Positions 52,790 to 61,437 of a DNA stretch of 64,000 bases are shown here, one piece after another. A program made the position numbers and the translations under genes. The stretch comes from JADJDM01 sp044352985 (GTDB taxonomy: Bacteria > Bacteroidota > Bacteroidia > B-17B0 > Aurantibacillaceae), in the NCBI GenBank assembly GCA_044352985.1, contig JBILCU010000014.1, positions 1-64,000 on the forward strand, given 5' to 3'. Numbering within the stretch: the first letter of the stretch is position 1; the number at the start of each line of letters is the position of its first letter. Below the pieces are notes generated by a model that had not been told where the DNA came from, did no database searches, and saw only the letters and a list, made by a program, of their open reading frames with translations.

Positions 52790-55387
52790 TTAGTGCTTAT
52801 TTTTAAGTTCTTGAAGAATTTCCTCTAAACGTTGAAGATCTTTAATTAATACATCACGTGCCTTAGATCCTTCAAATGGTCCGATAATACCGGCCGCTTC
52901 CAATTGATCAACAATTCGTCCTGCACGATTATATCCTAATTTTAACTTTCGTTGCAATAAAGAGGCAGAACCTTGTTGATGTTGAACAATAATTCGTGCA
53001 GCATCATCAAACATTTTATCGCGTTCCGATAAATCAATATCTTCTTTCCCTGAATCACCATCTTCACCAACATATTCTGGCAACATAAACGCACTAGCAT
53101 ATGCGCGTTGAGTACCAATAAACTCAGTGATTTTCTCTACTTCAGGTGTATCAACAAATGCACACTGGATACGAATTAAGTCATTTCCGGTTGAAAGCAA
53201 CATATCTCCTCTTCCTATTAACTGTTCTGCACCACCTGCATCTAAAATGGTTCTAGAATCGATTTTTGAAGTTACCCTAAATGCAATTCGTGCTGGGAAA
53301 TTTGCTTTAATCGTACCAGTAATTATGTTCACTGAAGGTCGTTGTGTAGCAATAATTAAGTGAATACCAATTGCTCTGGCTAACTGTGCTAACCTTGCAA
53401 TGGGTGTTTCCACTTCCTTACCTGCAGTCATAATTAAATCAGCAAATTCATCAACAACTAAAACAATGTAAGGAAGATATTTGTGGCCTTCATTTGGATT
53501 TAGCTTACGAGAAATAAATTTTGCATTATACTCTTTAATATTTCGAACCTGCGCATCCTGAAGCAAGGCATAACGATTATCCATTTCAATACACAAAGAA
53601 TTTAAGGTATGTATTACTTTAGTGTTATCGGTTATGATAGCATCCTCAGAGTTGGGTAATTTTGCTAAAAAATGACGTTCGATTTTATTGAATAAGGTTA
53701 ACTCTACTTTTTTTGGATCGACTAAAACAAACTTAATTTGAGCAGGATGTTTTTTGTATAATAATGAAACTAAAACTGCATTTAAACCAACCGATTTTCC
53801 TTGTCCGGTTGCACCAGCCATTAATAAATGAGGCATTTTAGCCAAATCAGCGATAAATGTTTCGTTACTGATAGTTTTACCTAATGCAATAGGCAAATCA
53901 AAATTAGAATGCTGAAATTTTTCGGATGCCAAAATGTTGCGCATAGGAACCATTTCAGGAGTTTGATTAGGCACTTCAATACCAATTGTTCCTTTTCCAG
54001 GAATTGGGGCTATAATACGTATACCCAGAGCAGCTAAACTTAATGCGATATCGTCTTCCAGGTTTTTGATTTTTGAAATACGAACGCCTGCAGCAGGCAC
54101 TATTTCATATAGGGTAACCGTAGGACCAACAGTTGCTTTAATAGTAGAAATTTCAATGCCGTAATTTTTTAAGGTATCAATAATTCTGTTTTTATTACCG
54201 TTTAATTCATCTTGATTTATTCGGGTTTCAACATTACCAAAGTTTTGCAGTAAATCAAGTGTAGGAAATTGATACGACCCTAAATCTAAGGTTGGATCAA
54301 ACTCACCAAATTTTTCAACTAATTGTTGTGCTTTTTCTTCAGGTTCAGGATCTTCAATTACCTCTTCTTTAACAGGAGCTTGAACTACAAAATCAATTTC
54401 TGTAGACTTTTTAATTTCATTGGAAGGATTTTCAATTACTAATTCAATCTCCTCGCCTACTTCAGAAGTTTTTTTTTCCTGTTTTAAATTATCATCAGGA
54501 GATTCTTTCAATTGTAAATCCAGTAATTCTGCTTCTTCTTCAGGACTTAGTTCGGGCTCATCAGATACAACAAATTTAAATTGATTACCAGTAGAGTGCT
54601 GTGTAGTATTTTCCTTATTTACGACTTCGATTTGTTCTTCTTTCACTGCATCCATTACTTCTGGCACTGTTTCTTTTTTTGCTCGCTCAAAACTAAAATT
54701 AAATGCAATGATTAAGTAACCTAAAAAAGCAACCGCTAAAAATGCTAAAGTACCAGCAGCACCAATTACTGATTGAAATTTTAAATTTAATACATAACCA
54801 AAACCTCCTCCTAAAAACAATAGCTGATCGTTAAAAAAATAACCTAGTACTAATGGCGACCACAATAAAAAAAATAATACCGAATAATTGAATTTTCTAA
54901 AGAATGAAAAATCTTTTGAAATAATTTTTTTCAAACCAGATATCAATAAGATAGGAGCCAACAAAAACGAGCTTACACCAAACCATTTAAACATAAATAA
55001 ATGAGACACCATTGCTCCTACTTTCCCTAACCAGTTTGCTACTTTTGTAGAATCCGCAAATAAATCTGATACAGAACTAAACACTTTATCTTGATCTTCT
55101 TTCCAGGTAAACACAAATGATGTAAATGCCAATACCAAATAAACAGCCGATAAAATAAGTAAAAGGCCAATGATGCGTTGAGTTTTTGAATCGTTATAAA
55201 ATTCTATGCATTTATCAATTCGTTGTTTAATGGTGATTTTTTCTTCAGAAACTTCTTCGGATTTAGGTTTAGGATGAGATACAGTTTTAGCTTTAGATTT
55301 TTGTTTTGGTTCTTCAGGAACATCAACAATTTGTTGACTATCATCAATAGTAGGAATTTTAAGTTTATTTTTTTTAGGTTCAGACAT
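52790..55387 (-). CDS. ftsK: DNA translocase FtsK
   Basis: An 865-residue cell-division and chromosome-segregation motor. About four N-terminal membrane helices (70-240) are followed by an acidic, low-complexity linker (about 245-380), then the motor domain with GATGQGKSVGLNAVLVSLL (Walker A) and the Walker B region LPYIVLVVDEFADLI. The C-terminal gamma domain (SLLQRKLKLGYNRAGRIVDQLEAAGIIGPFEG) reads polarity sequences on DNA. It is separated by about 50 nt from gldF. Confidence 0.96.
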   Translation of the reverse strand: MSEPKKNKLKIPTIDDSQQIVDVPEEPKQKSKAKTVSHPKPKSEEVSEEKITIKQRIDKCIEFYNDSKTQRIIGLLLILSAVYLVLAFTSFVFTWKEDQDKVFSSVSDLFADSTKVANWLGKVGAMVSHLFMFKWFGVSSFLLAPILLISGLKKIISKDFSFFRKFNYSVLFFLLWSPLVLGYFFNDQLLFLGGGFGYVLNLKFQSVIGAAGTLAFLAVAFLGYLIIAFNFSFERAKKETVPEVMDAVKEEQIEVVNKENTTQHSTGNQFKFVVSDEPELSPEEEAELLDLQLKESPDDNLKQEKKTSEVGEEIELVIENPSNEIKKSTEIDFVVQAPVKEEVIEDPEPEEKAQQLVEKFGEFDPTLDLGSYQFPTLDLLQNFGNVETRINQDELNGNKNRIIDTLKNYGIEISTIKATVGPTVTLYEIVPAAGVRISKIKNLEDDIALSLAALGIRIIAPIPGKGTIGIEVPNQTPEMVPMRNILASEKFQHSNFDLPIALGKTISNETFIADLAKMPHLLMAGATGQGKSVGLNAVLVSLLYKKHPAQIKFVLVDPKKVELTLFNKIERHFLAKLPNSEDAIITDNTKVIHTLNSLCIEMDNRYALLQDAQVRNIKEYNAKFISRKLNPNEGHKYLPYIVLVVDEFADLIMTAGKEVETPIARLAQLARAIGIHLIIATQRPSVNIITGTIKANFPARIAFRVTSKIDSRTILDAGGAEQLIGRGDMLLSTGNDLIRIQCAFVDTPEVEKITEFIGTQRAYASAFMLPEYVGEDGDSGKEDIDLSERDKMFDDAARIIVQHQQGSASLLQRKLKLGYNRAGRIVDQLEAAGIIGPFEGSKARDVLIKDLQRLEEILQELKNKH

Positions 55388-55518
55388 GTTAATTTTTCTA
55401 TCCTAACAAAAATAAGGTTGTGATGCATTTACTTTAGAAGACCATTGCTTAGTTATAAACTTAGGCATGTTAGGAAAGTGGCTGAAAAAAATTAACTTTG
55501 AATAAAAATAAAAACACA

Positions 55519-55830
55519 ATGGAAGAACAAAATCAAAATAATCAGTTAAATATTGAACTTTCGGAAGAAATAGCAGAGGGCACTTATAGTAATTTAGCAA
55601 TAATTAATCATTCACCCTCAGAATTTGTAGTTGATTTTATTAAAATTATGCCAAATGTGCCAAAAGCAAGGGTTAAATCCAGAATAATTTTAACCCCACA
55701 GCATGCAAAACGATTATTACATGCCCTTGCTGACAATATACAGAAATACGAACAGAATTTTGGTAAAATAAAAGACAGTGAAGTTAACAACATTCCAATT
55801 CATTTTGGCGGCCCAACGGCACAAGCTTAA
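55519..55830 (+). CDS. DUF3467 protein
   Basis: A 103-residue soluble protein of the DUF3467 family, widespread in Bacteroidota. LNIELSEEIAEGTYSNLAIINHSPSEFVVDFIKIMP and ARVKSRIILTPQHAKRLLHALADNIQKYE are the conserved halves. I start at ATG 55519 (MEEQNQNN) rather than the in-frame TTG 55498. The function is unknown. It is divergent from ftsK. Confidence 0.85.
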   Translation: MEEQNQNNQLNIELSEEIAEGTYSNLAIINHSPSEFVVDFIKIMPNVPKARVKSRIILTPQHAKRLLHALADNIQKYEQNFGKIKDSEVNNIPIHFGGPTAQA

Positions 55831-55879
55831 TTTTTAAAATAAAATTTTAGAAAATGGGCTCGTAAAAACAAAAAAAATG

Positions 55880-55887
55880 TATATTTG
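55880..55887 (+). promoter_or_regulatory. Promoter -7 element of tRNA-Arg
   Basis: TATATTTG matches TAnnTTTG and lies 12 nt before the mature tRNA 5' end. The -33 position is poorly conserved. Confidence 0.5.
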
Positions 55888-55898
55888 CAGCCCTAAAT

Positions 55899-55972
55899 GG
55901 TTTTGTAGCTCAACTGGATAGAGCATCTGACTACGGATCAGAAGGTTTGGGGTTCGAATCCCTACAAGACCA
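55899..55972 (+). tRNA. tRNA-Arg (anticodon ACG)
   Basis: A 74-nt cloverleaf. The acceptor GGTTTTG/CAAGACC, D stem GCTC/GAGC, anticodon stem TCTGA/TCAGA with loop CTACGGA (anticodon 55933-55935) and T stem TGGGG/CCCTA with TTCGAAT all pair. CCA is not encoded. The 3' end is the likely integration site of the island that starts to the right. Confidence 0.95.
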
Positions 55973-56005
55973 CTTTTTAAACTGTATTCAAATGTTTTTA
56001 AAAGC

Positions 56006-56032
56006 AAGCCCCTCTAAAATGGGGCTTTTTTG
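56006..56032 (+). terminator. Intrinsic terminator after tRNA-Arg
   Basis: AAGCCCC/GGGGCTT around an 8-nt loop, followed by T6, lies 33 nt past the tRNA. Confidence 0.85.
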
Positions 56033-56086
56033 TTTTTAGTGGGTATTATTTTCCTCTAATTTCTACCATTTTCCAGTGGAGATTTA

Positions 56087-56117
56087 GTGGACTAAATTTC
56101 GTTTAAAAAAAGTCCAC
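56087..56117. repeat. Inverted repeat upstream of the integrase (possible arm or att site)
   Basis: GTGGACT (56087-56093) and AGTCCAC (56111-56117) are inverted, and a third GTGGA lies at 56077-56081. This spacing between a tRNA 3' end and an integrase gene is where integrase or excisionase arm sites are usually found (inference). Confidence 0.4.
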
Positions 56118-56194
56118 CGAAAAAGACCCTAATTCACTGATTTGCAGTATTTAGCATTTTATTTAATTGAACCATTGCCATAATTTTAAATAAT

Positions 56195-57409
56195 ATGACA
56201 AAGTTCTCTCTAAACACTCTTTTCTACGTGAAAAGAACAAAATTGCTTAAAAATGGTAACGCTCCTATTTATATGAGAGTATCATTTAAAAATGAATCTT
56301 ATGAAATTTCTTTAAAAAGAAACATCAAACCTGAGCATTGGGATTCCACAAAAAACAAGGTTAAAGGAAATGCTTCTGAAGCTCGTGAGGTTAATGATTA
56401 CTTAAACCTGATTAAAATGCAATTATTCCAAGCTTATACAGAAAAATTAACTATTAATAAAGAATTCTCTCTTCGTACATTGATTAACTCATTTTTAGGT
56501 ATTGGAGAAAAAAAATGGTCGCTTGTTGAATTATTTCAGGAGCACAACAAAAACTTAAGTCAATTAATTGGTAAAGATTTTTCTCCACTTACAGTTAAAA
56601 GATATAATGCATCTCTTAAACACATTATTAATTTTTCTATTACTCAATACAGAAATGAGCACATGTTAATTGAAGAAATAAATCACAAATTCATTAGTGG
56701 TTTTGAATTTTACCTTAAAACAGTTGCTAAATGCCAGCACAATTCTGCAATGAAGCATATTAAATCATTAAAAAAAATCATTCGTATTGCATTGGCTAAT
56801 GATTACATTAAAAAAGACCCCTTTATTAACTATCGTATTACTCAAAACATAGTCGAACGTGAATATTTAACTCAAGCTGAAATAGATGCAATAATAAATA
56901 AAGAGATAACCATTCAGCGTCTGGATATTATCCGAGATTTATTTATTTTTCAGTGCTACACGGGCTTGGCATATAGTGACCTTGCTTCCTTAACCAAGGA
57001 TAATATTGAAATTGGCATTGATGGCAACAGATGGATTATTACAAACAGAAGTAAAACAGGTGTAAGATGCAGAATTCCGTTATTTCCAATTTCAGAAAAC
57101 ATTATTAAAAAATATTCACTTCATCAATCATGTTTGGTTCTGGGTAAACTACTTCCAGTTCCATCCAACCAAAAAATGAATGCCTACTTAAAAGAGATTA
57201 CTACAATTTGTGGTATTAACAAAATTATTCACACTCACCTTGCTCGGCACACATACGCTACTACCATTACACTTTCAAACGGAATCCCTATTGAAACGGT
57301 TTCTAAGCTATTAGGGCATCGTAAAATAAATACAACTCAAATTTATGCCAAGGTAGTTGATGAAAAGGTTAATGAAGATGTATCGCAACTAAGAGTAAAA
57401 TTAATGTAA
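56195..57409 (+). CDS. Tyrosine-type site-specific integrase
   Basis: A 404-residue Bacteroidota-type tyrosine recombinase. The N-terminal arm-binding domain (about 1-95) begins FSLNTLFYVKRTKLLKNGNAPIYMRVSF. A SAM-like core-binding domain (about 110-210) follows. The catalytic domain shows CYTGLAYSDLASL, in which the expected first arginine region has the AYSDL form of this group, HLARHTYATT with the HxxR pair, LLGHRKINTTQIYAKV with the histidine and the nucleophile tyrosine. It lies about 220 nt downstream of tRNA-Arg and points away from it, as expected for an integrative element. Confidence 0.95.
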   Translation: MTKFSLNTLFYVKRTKLLKNGNAPIYMRVSFKNESYEISLKRNIKPEHWDSTKNKVKGNASEAREVNDYLNLIKMQLFQAYTEKLTINKEFSLRTLINSFLGIGEKKWSLVELFQEHNKNLSQLIGKDFSPLTVKRYNASLKHIINFSITQYRNEHMLIEEINHKFISGFEFYLKTVAKCQHNSAMKHIKSLKKIIRIALANDYIKKDPFINYRITQNIVEREYLTQAEIDAIINKEITIQRLDIIRDLFIFQCYTGLAYSDLASLTKDNIEIGIDGNRWIITNRSKTGVRCRIPLFPISENIIKKYSLHQSCLVLGKLLPVPSNQKMNAYLKEITTICGINKIIHTHLARHTYATTITLSNGIPIETVSKLLGHRKINTTQIYAKVVDEKVNEDVSQLRVKLM

Positions 57410-57569
57410 TCTGCCGTTTATGTTTTGGATTCCTTTCATTGCGTTTATTCCATTCTGTTTTCCTGCCTTTTCTTTATTGTTCATTATTTGTTGATTATTT
57501 CTACTGTTTTTTTCTGCAAATCTGATGCATAAGAGTACTTAGATATATAGAGTACTAAATTTTTTAAAT

Positions 57570-57848
57570 ATGCAAGTAATAACAATTGAATCAAAAGCAT
57601 TCACCGAAATAATAGAGAAGTTGAATGCCATTAATGTGAAACTAAACAAAGAAAAAAACACAACTCCACTAACTGAAATCTGGTTGGATAATCAAGATGT
57701 GTGTGAGTTGTTACATGTAAGTAAACGCACCTTACAACATTACAGGGATACTGGTAAAATACCATTTTCTCAGGTAGGTGCAAAAATCTATTACAAAGCA
57801 GCTGATATTAATGATTTTTTGAATAGCGGTTATAAGCCATTGAAATAA
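57570..57848 (+). CDS. MerR/excisionase-type HTH protein
   Basis: A 92-residue protein. A coiled N-terminal segment (about 8-30) precedes a helix-turn-helix of the HTH_17/excisionase type, VCELLHVSKRTLQHYRDTGKIPFSQVGAKIYYKAADINDFL. Small proteins like this next to Bacteroidota integrases act as excisionases or regulators of the element. It abuts the next gene directly (stop 57846-57848, start 57849). Confidence 0.88.
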   Translation: MQVITIESKAFTEIIEKLNAINVKLNKEKNTTPLTEIWLDNQDVCELLHVSKRTLQHYRDTGKIPFSQVGAKIYYKAADINDFLNSGYKPLK

Positions 57849-58583
57849 ATGTACGCGTTAATTCCAATTGATTTATGTTATTATGCGATTTCTAAAAAAT
57901 TTGATAGACCTTTTCAATTATACATTTATTTAAAATATAAATGTTCCGGTAAAATTAAACTTAGCAATGCTGATTTTAAAAATATTGCTAAAGATTTAGG
58001 TTTAAAATCGGAGAAAACGATTACAAATAATTTAAAAATTCTTATTCAAAATAATTGGGTTGGTTACAATAAAAAATCTGGCTATTATTTTATTCGCAAC
58101 TACAAGCGAATTAAAAATAGCATACAAGCAAAAAGTAATACCTGTGCAGAATTTAATACGAATGAAATAAAAAATTTTAAAGGATTTGTTGCGGGAGCAT
58201 GTATTGGCTATTTGGTTAATCAACAGAAAAGGAAAATTTGGCTGACCGAATCAAAAAATAGGGATTCCAAACCAATCAGTCAAAATCCCATTCCAGATTA
58301 CTACCCAGTAGCTAATCATGCACTTGCACAAATTTGGAAAGTAGCAATTTCAACCGCATTTGAGCTTAAAAAATTAGCTCATAAAAAAGAGTATATTTCT
58401 GTCAAAAAAGAATTTCAATTAATTAATGTTTCAATTAATTTTAAAAAACAATTTCAAAAAAGCAACCCCGAAATTGCTCATAAAGTTAGAGTTAAGAATA
58501 ATAAACTTTTTTTACAGGAAGCCGATAAAATTATGTCTAAAATCAGATTTAAATCAAGTAGAAAAAAACCGAAACATATATAA
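57849..58583 (+). CDS. Uncharacterised island protein with winged-helix-like N-terminus
   Basis: A 244-residue basic protein. Residues about 10-95 look like a winged-helix module (DFKNIAKDLGLKSEKTITNNLKILIQNNWVGYNKKSGYYFIRNY). The middle (about 115-135) has a glycine-bearing hydrophobic helix GFVAGACIGYLVN, and the lysine-rich C-terminal half is helical. A replication-initiation or regulatory role for the element is plausible, but no family is recognised. It is translated right after the HTH gene. Confidence 0.7.
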   Translation: MYALIPIDLCYYAISKKFDRPFQLYIYLKYKCSGKIKLSNADFKNIAKDLGLKSEKTITNNLKILIQNNWVGYNKKSGYYFIRNYKRIKNSIQAKSNTCAEFNTNEIKNFKGFVAGACIGYLVNQQKRKIWLTESKNRDSKPISQNPIPDYYPVANHALAQIWKVAISTAFELKKLAHKKEYISVKKEFQLINVSINFKKQFQKSNPEIAHKVRVKNNKLFLQEADKIMSKIRFKSSRKKPKHI

Positions 58584-58785
58584 TAGGTAGTTTAGTAATT
58601 AATTAGTTGAATAAATAATTCAATGAGATTTAGTTTAAAAAAAGAGGGCAATTAAAAATTTATTTTAGATTATATTACTAATTAATTGTATTAAAAAAGT
58701 AAAACTATAAGTAATAATTTCTTATTTGATTTTATAATAATGTTATAGTTAAAAATATTCAGCTCTAATTTCGTACTTCTTTTTT

Positions 58786-58793
58786 TATCTTTG
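58786..58793 (+). promoter_or_regulatory. Promoter -7 element of the hsd operon
   Basis: TATCTTTG matches TAnnTTTG, 17 nt before the hsdM start codon. The -33 region is not well conserved. The gap 58584-58810 is otherwise AT-rich and empty. Confidence 0.5.
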
Positions 58794-58810
58794 AATAATA
58801 AATTTATTTT

Positions 58811-60382
58811 ATGTCAGAAGACCAAAAGAAACAACTTGAACAACAACTTTGGAATATAGCCAATACGCTTAGAGGTAAGATGAATGCGGACGAGTTCCGT
58901 GACTATATTTTGGGGTTCATTTTCTATAAATATCTATCCGAAAGAATGGAAATTTATGCAAACAGCATACTAAAAGCAGACAAGATTAAATACAAAGAAA
59001 TAAAGGAAAACTCCAAACAAGGCAAAGAATACATTGAAGCCATCAAAGAGGAATCTTTGGAAAAATTAGGGTATTTCCTTAAACCTTCCGAGCTATTTAG
59101 CGAAGTAGCTAAACGTGGCAACAGCGACAAAGAAGAAGATGAAAGTAATTTTATACTTGAAGACCTGCAAAAAATCCTCACAAATATTCAGCAAAGTACA
59201 ATGGGTACAGAATCAGAAGAAGATTTTGACAACTTGTTTGAGGACATGGATTTGAACAGTACTAAATTGGGTAAAACTCCAGAAGCTAGAAATGAAATTA
59301 TTGCAAAGGTACTATCGCATTTAGACAAAATTGATTTCAAACTGGAGCAAACCGAATTAGATGTATTGGGCGATGCTTATGAATATCTTATTGGGCAATT
59401 TGCCAGTGGTGCAGGTAAAAAAGCAGGTGAATTTTATACACCGCAAGAAGTAAGTAAAGTATTGGCAAAGATTGTAACCACAGGTAAAAACAAACTAAAA
59501 TCAGTTTACGACCCTACTTGTGGATCGGGTTCATTGTTACTTCGTGTGGCAAAAGAAGTGAAAGAAGTAAGCAATTTTTACGGACAGGAAATGAACCGCA
59601 CTACCTACAATCTTGCACGAATGAATATGATTTTGCATGGAGTACATTATCGTAAGTTCGATATTAAACAAGAAGATACCTTAGAACATCCGCAACACTC
59701 AGGTAAACAATTTGAAGCCATTGTAGCCAATCCGCCATTTTCGGCTGAGTGGAGTGCTAACCCATTATTTACAAGCGATGACCGTTTTAGCCAATACGGT
59801 AAATTAGCACCAAGCAGCAAAGCCGATTATGCTTTTGTGCAACATATGATTCATCATTTGGCAGAAAATGGAACGATGGCAATTGTATTGCCTCACGGTG
59901 CTTTATTTAGAAGCGGTGCAGAACAACACATTCGTAAATACTTAATAGAGGACCGTAATTATTTAGATGCAGTTATTGGGTTGCCTGCGAACTTATTTTA
60001 CGGTACTCCAATACCTACTTGTATTATGATTTTCAAAAAGTGTAAAGAAAACCCAAACAATGTTTTATTTATTAATGCAGCAGAACATTTTGAAAGAGGT
60101 ACACAAAACACTTTACGCCAAGAAGATATTGACCGAATTGTTACCACTTACAGAGAACGAAAAGAAATTGAAAAGTACAGCAGTTTAGCAACCCTTGAAT
60201 TTATTGCTGAAAACGAATACAACCTGAATATTCCACGCTATGTAAACACATTTGAGGAAGAAGAAAAAATTGACATTGCGGCAGTTGCTAAAAAACTGAA
60301 AAGTTTGGAAAAAGAAATGAAAAATACGGATGCCGAACTATTGGCATTTTGTAAAGAACTTAACATTGACACCCCATTCTAA
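58811..60382 (+). CDS. hsdM: Type I restriction-modification methyltransferase subunit HsdM
   Basis: A 523-residue N6-adenine methyltransferase. The helical HsdM N-terminal domain (about 10-180) is followed by the methylase domain with motif I DPTCGSGS (234-241) binding SAM and motif IV NPPF (307-310) at the target base, then a C-terminal helical part ending near LKSLEKEMKNTDAELLAFCKELN. It is the first gene of hsdM-rhuM-hsdS-hsdR and looks intact. This segment is visibly less AT-rich than the preceding integrase module. Confidence 0.96.
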   Translation: MSEDQKKQLEQQLWNIANTLRGKMNADEFRDYILGFIFYKYLSERMEIYANSILKADKIKYKEIKENSKQGKEYIEAIKEESLEKLGYFLKPSELFSEVAKRGNSDKEEDESNFILEDLQKILTNIQQSTMGTESEEDFDNLFEDMDLNSTKLGKTPEARNEIIAKVLSHLDKIDFKLEQTELDVLGDAYEYLIGQFASGAGKKAGEFYTPQEVSKVLAKIVTTGKNKLKSVYDPTCGSGSLLLRVAKEVKEVSNFYGQEMNRTTYNLARMNMILHGVHYRKFDIKQEDTLEHPQHSGKQFEAIVANPPFSAEWSANPLFTSDDRFSQYGKLAPSSKADYAFVQHMIHHLAENGTMAIVLPHGALFRSGAEQHIRKYLIEDRNYLDAVIGLPANLFYGTPIPTCIMIFKKCKENPNNVLFINAAEHFERGTQNTLRQEDIDRIVTTYRERKEIEKYSSLATLEFIAENEYNLNIPRYVNTFEEEEKIDIAAVAKKLKSLEKEMKNTDAELLAFCKELNIDTPF

Positions 60383-60388
60383 ACCATC

Positions 60389-60404
60389 TTCCTGACGTCA
60401 GGAA
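60389..60404. promoter_or_regulatory. 16-nt perfect palindrome between hsdM and rhuM
   Basis: TTCCTGAC-GTCAGGAA is a perfect palindrome beginning 7 nt after the hsdM stop. It may be an operator or a short transcript hairpin affecting downstream genes (inference). Confidence 0.45.
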
Positions 60405-60429
60405 AATGATACTTCAAAAGATTAAAAAC

Positions 60430-61434
60430 ATGGAAGAAAACAAAATCATCATATACAACACAACAGACGGTAAAGCTGCCGTTTCGCTTTATGCTAGGGA
60501 TGGTTCTGTATGGATGAACCAAAACCAGTTGGCGGAACTTTTTGACACCTCTAAACAAAACATTGGTCAACACATTAAAAGTATACTGGAAGACAATGAG
60601 TTAGATAAAAATTCAGTTGTAAAGAATTACTTTACAACTGCAACAGACGGCAAAACCTACGAGGTTTCATTCTATAGCATCGAAATGATTCTTGCCATTG
60701 GATTCAGGGTACGCAGTAAACGTGGCACACAATTCAGGCAATGGGCTAACATCAATCTGAAAGAATATATCGTAAAGGGGTTTGTAATGGATGATGAACG
60801 CCTGAAAAACCCTGACGGCAGACCAGATTACTTCGATGAACTTTTAGACAGAATCCGCGATATACGTGCTTCTGAAAAACGATTTTATCAAAAAGTAAGA
60901 GACCTGTTTGCATTGAGTAGCGATTATGACGCTACCGACAAAGCCGCCCAAATGTTTTTTGCTGAAACACAAAACAAATTACTCTTTGCCATAACTGGCA
61001 AAACAGCAGCTGAAATTGTGGTGAGCCGAGCCAATGCCATTGAACCCAATATGGCATTGACAAGTTGGAAAGGAACAGTAGTAAGAAAACAAGACATATA
61101 CATAGCCAAAAACTACCTTACCGTAGATGAAATTGACAGCCTCAACCGTTTTGTGGTTGTGTTTTTAGAAACTGCCGAACTGCGGGCTAAAAACCGACAA
61201 GACATTACGATGGATTTTTGGCGAGAAAATGTAGACAAGATTATTGACCTGAACGACAAACCTTTGCTCACCCACAACGGCAGCATAAGTAATACCCAAA
61301 TGGAAGCCATGGTTGAAAAAGTGTATGACCTGTTTGACAGCAACAGAAAAAAAACAGAAGCTGCACAAGCGGATGAACAAGACCTTAAAGATTTAAATGC
61401 TTTGGAACAAAAAATTAAAACCAAGAAAAAATAA
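60430..61434 (+). CDS. rhuM: RhuM family protein
   Basis: A 334-residue RhuM-type protein, named from a Salmonella pathogenicity-island ORF. Diagnostic segments are YNTTDGKAAVSLYARDGSVWMNQNQLAELF (about 9-38), VVKNYFTTATDGKTYEVSFYSIEMILAIGFRV and the later DSLNRFVVVFLETAELRA. The middle domain resembles a KilA-N-like DNA-binding fold, and the C-terminal half carries a FIC/Doc-like DinB-associated region in some relatives. I start at ATG 60430, because the extension to 60406 is not family-like. It is embedded between hsdM and hsdS, a known association of RhuM with type I systems. Its role there is unknown. Confidence 0.9.
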   Translation: MEENKIIIYNTTDGKAAVSLYARDGSVWMNQNQLAELFDTSKQNIGQHIKSILEDNELDKNSVVKNYFTTATDGKTYEVSFYSIEMILAIGFRVRSKRGTQFRQWANINLKEYIVKGFVMDDERLKNPDGRPDYFDELLDRIRDIRASEKRFYQKVRDLFALSSDYDATDKAAQMFFAETQNKLLFAITGKTAAEIVVSRANAIEPNMALTSWKGTVVRKQDIYIAKNYLTVDEIDSLNRFVVVFLETAELRAKNRQDITMDFWRENVDKIIDLNDKPLLTHNGSISNTQMEAMVEKVYDLFDSNRKKTEAAQADEQDLKDLNALEQKIKTKKK

Positions 61435-61437
61435 ACC

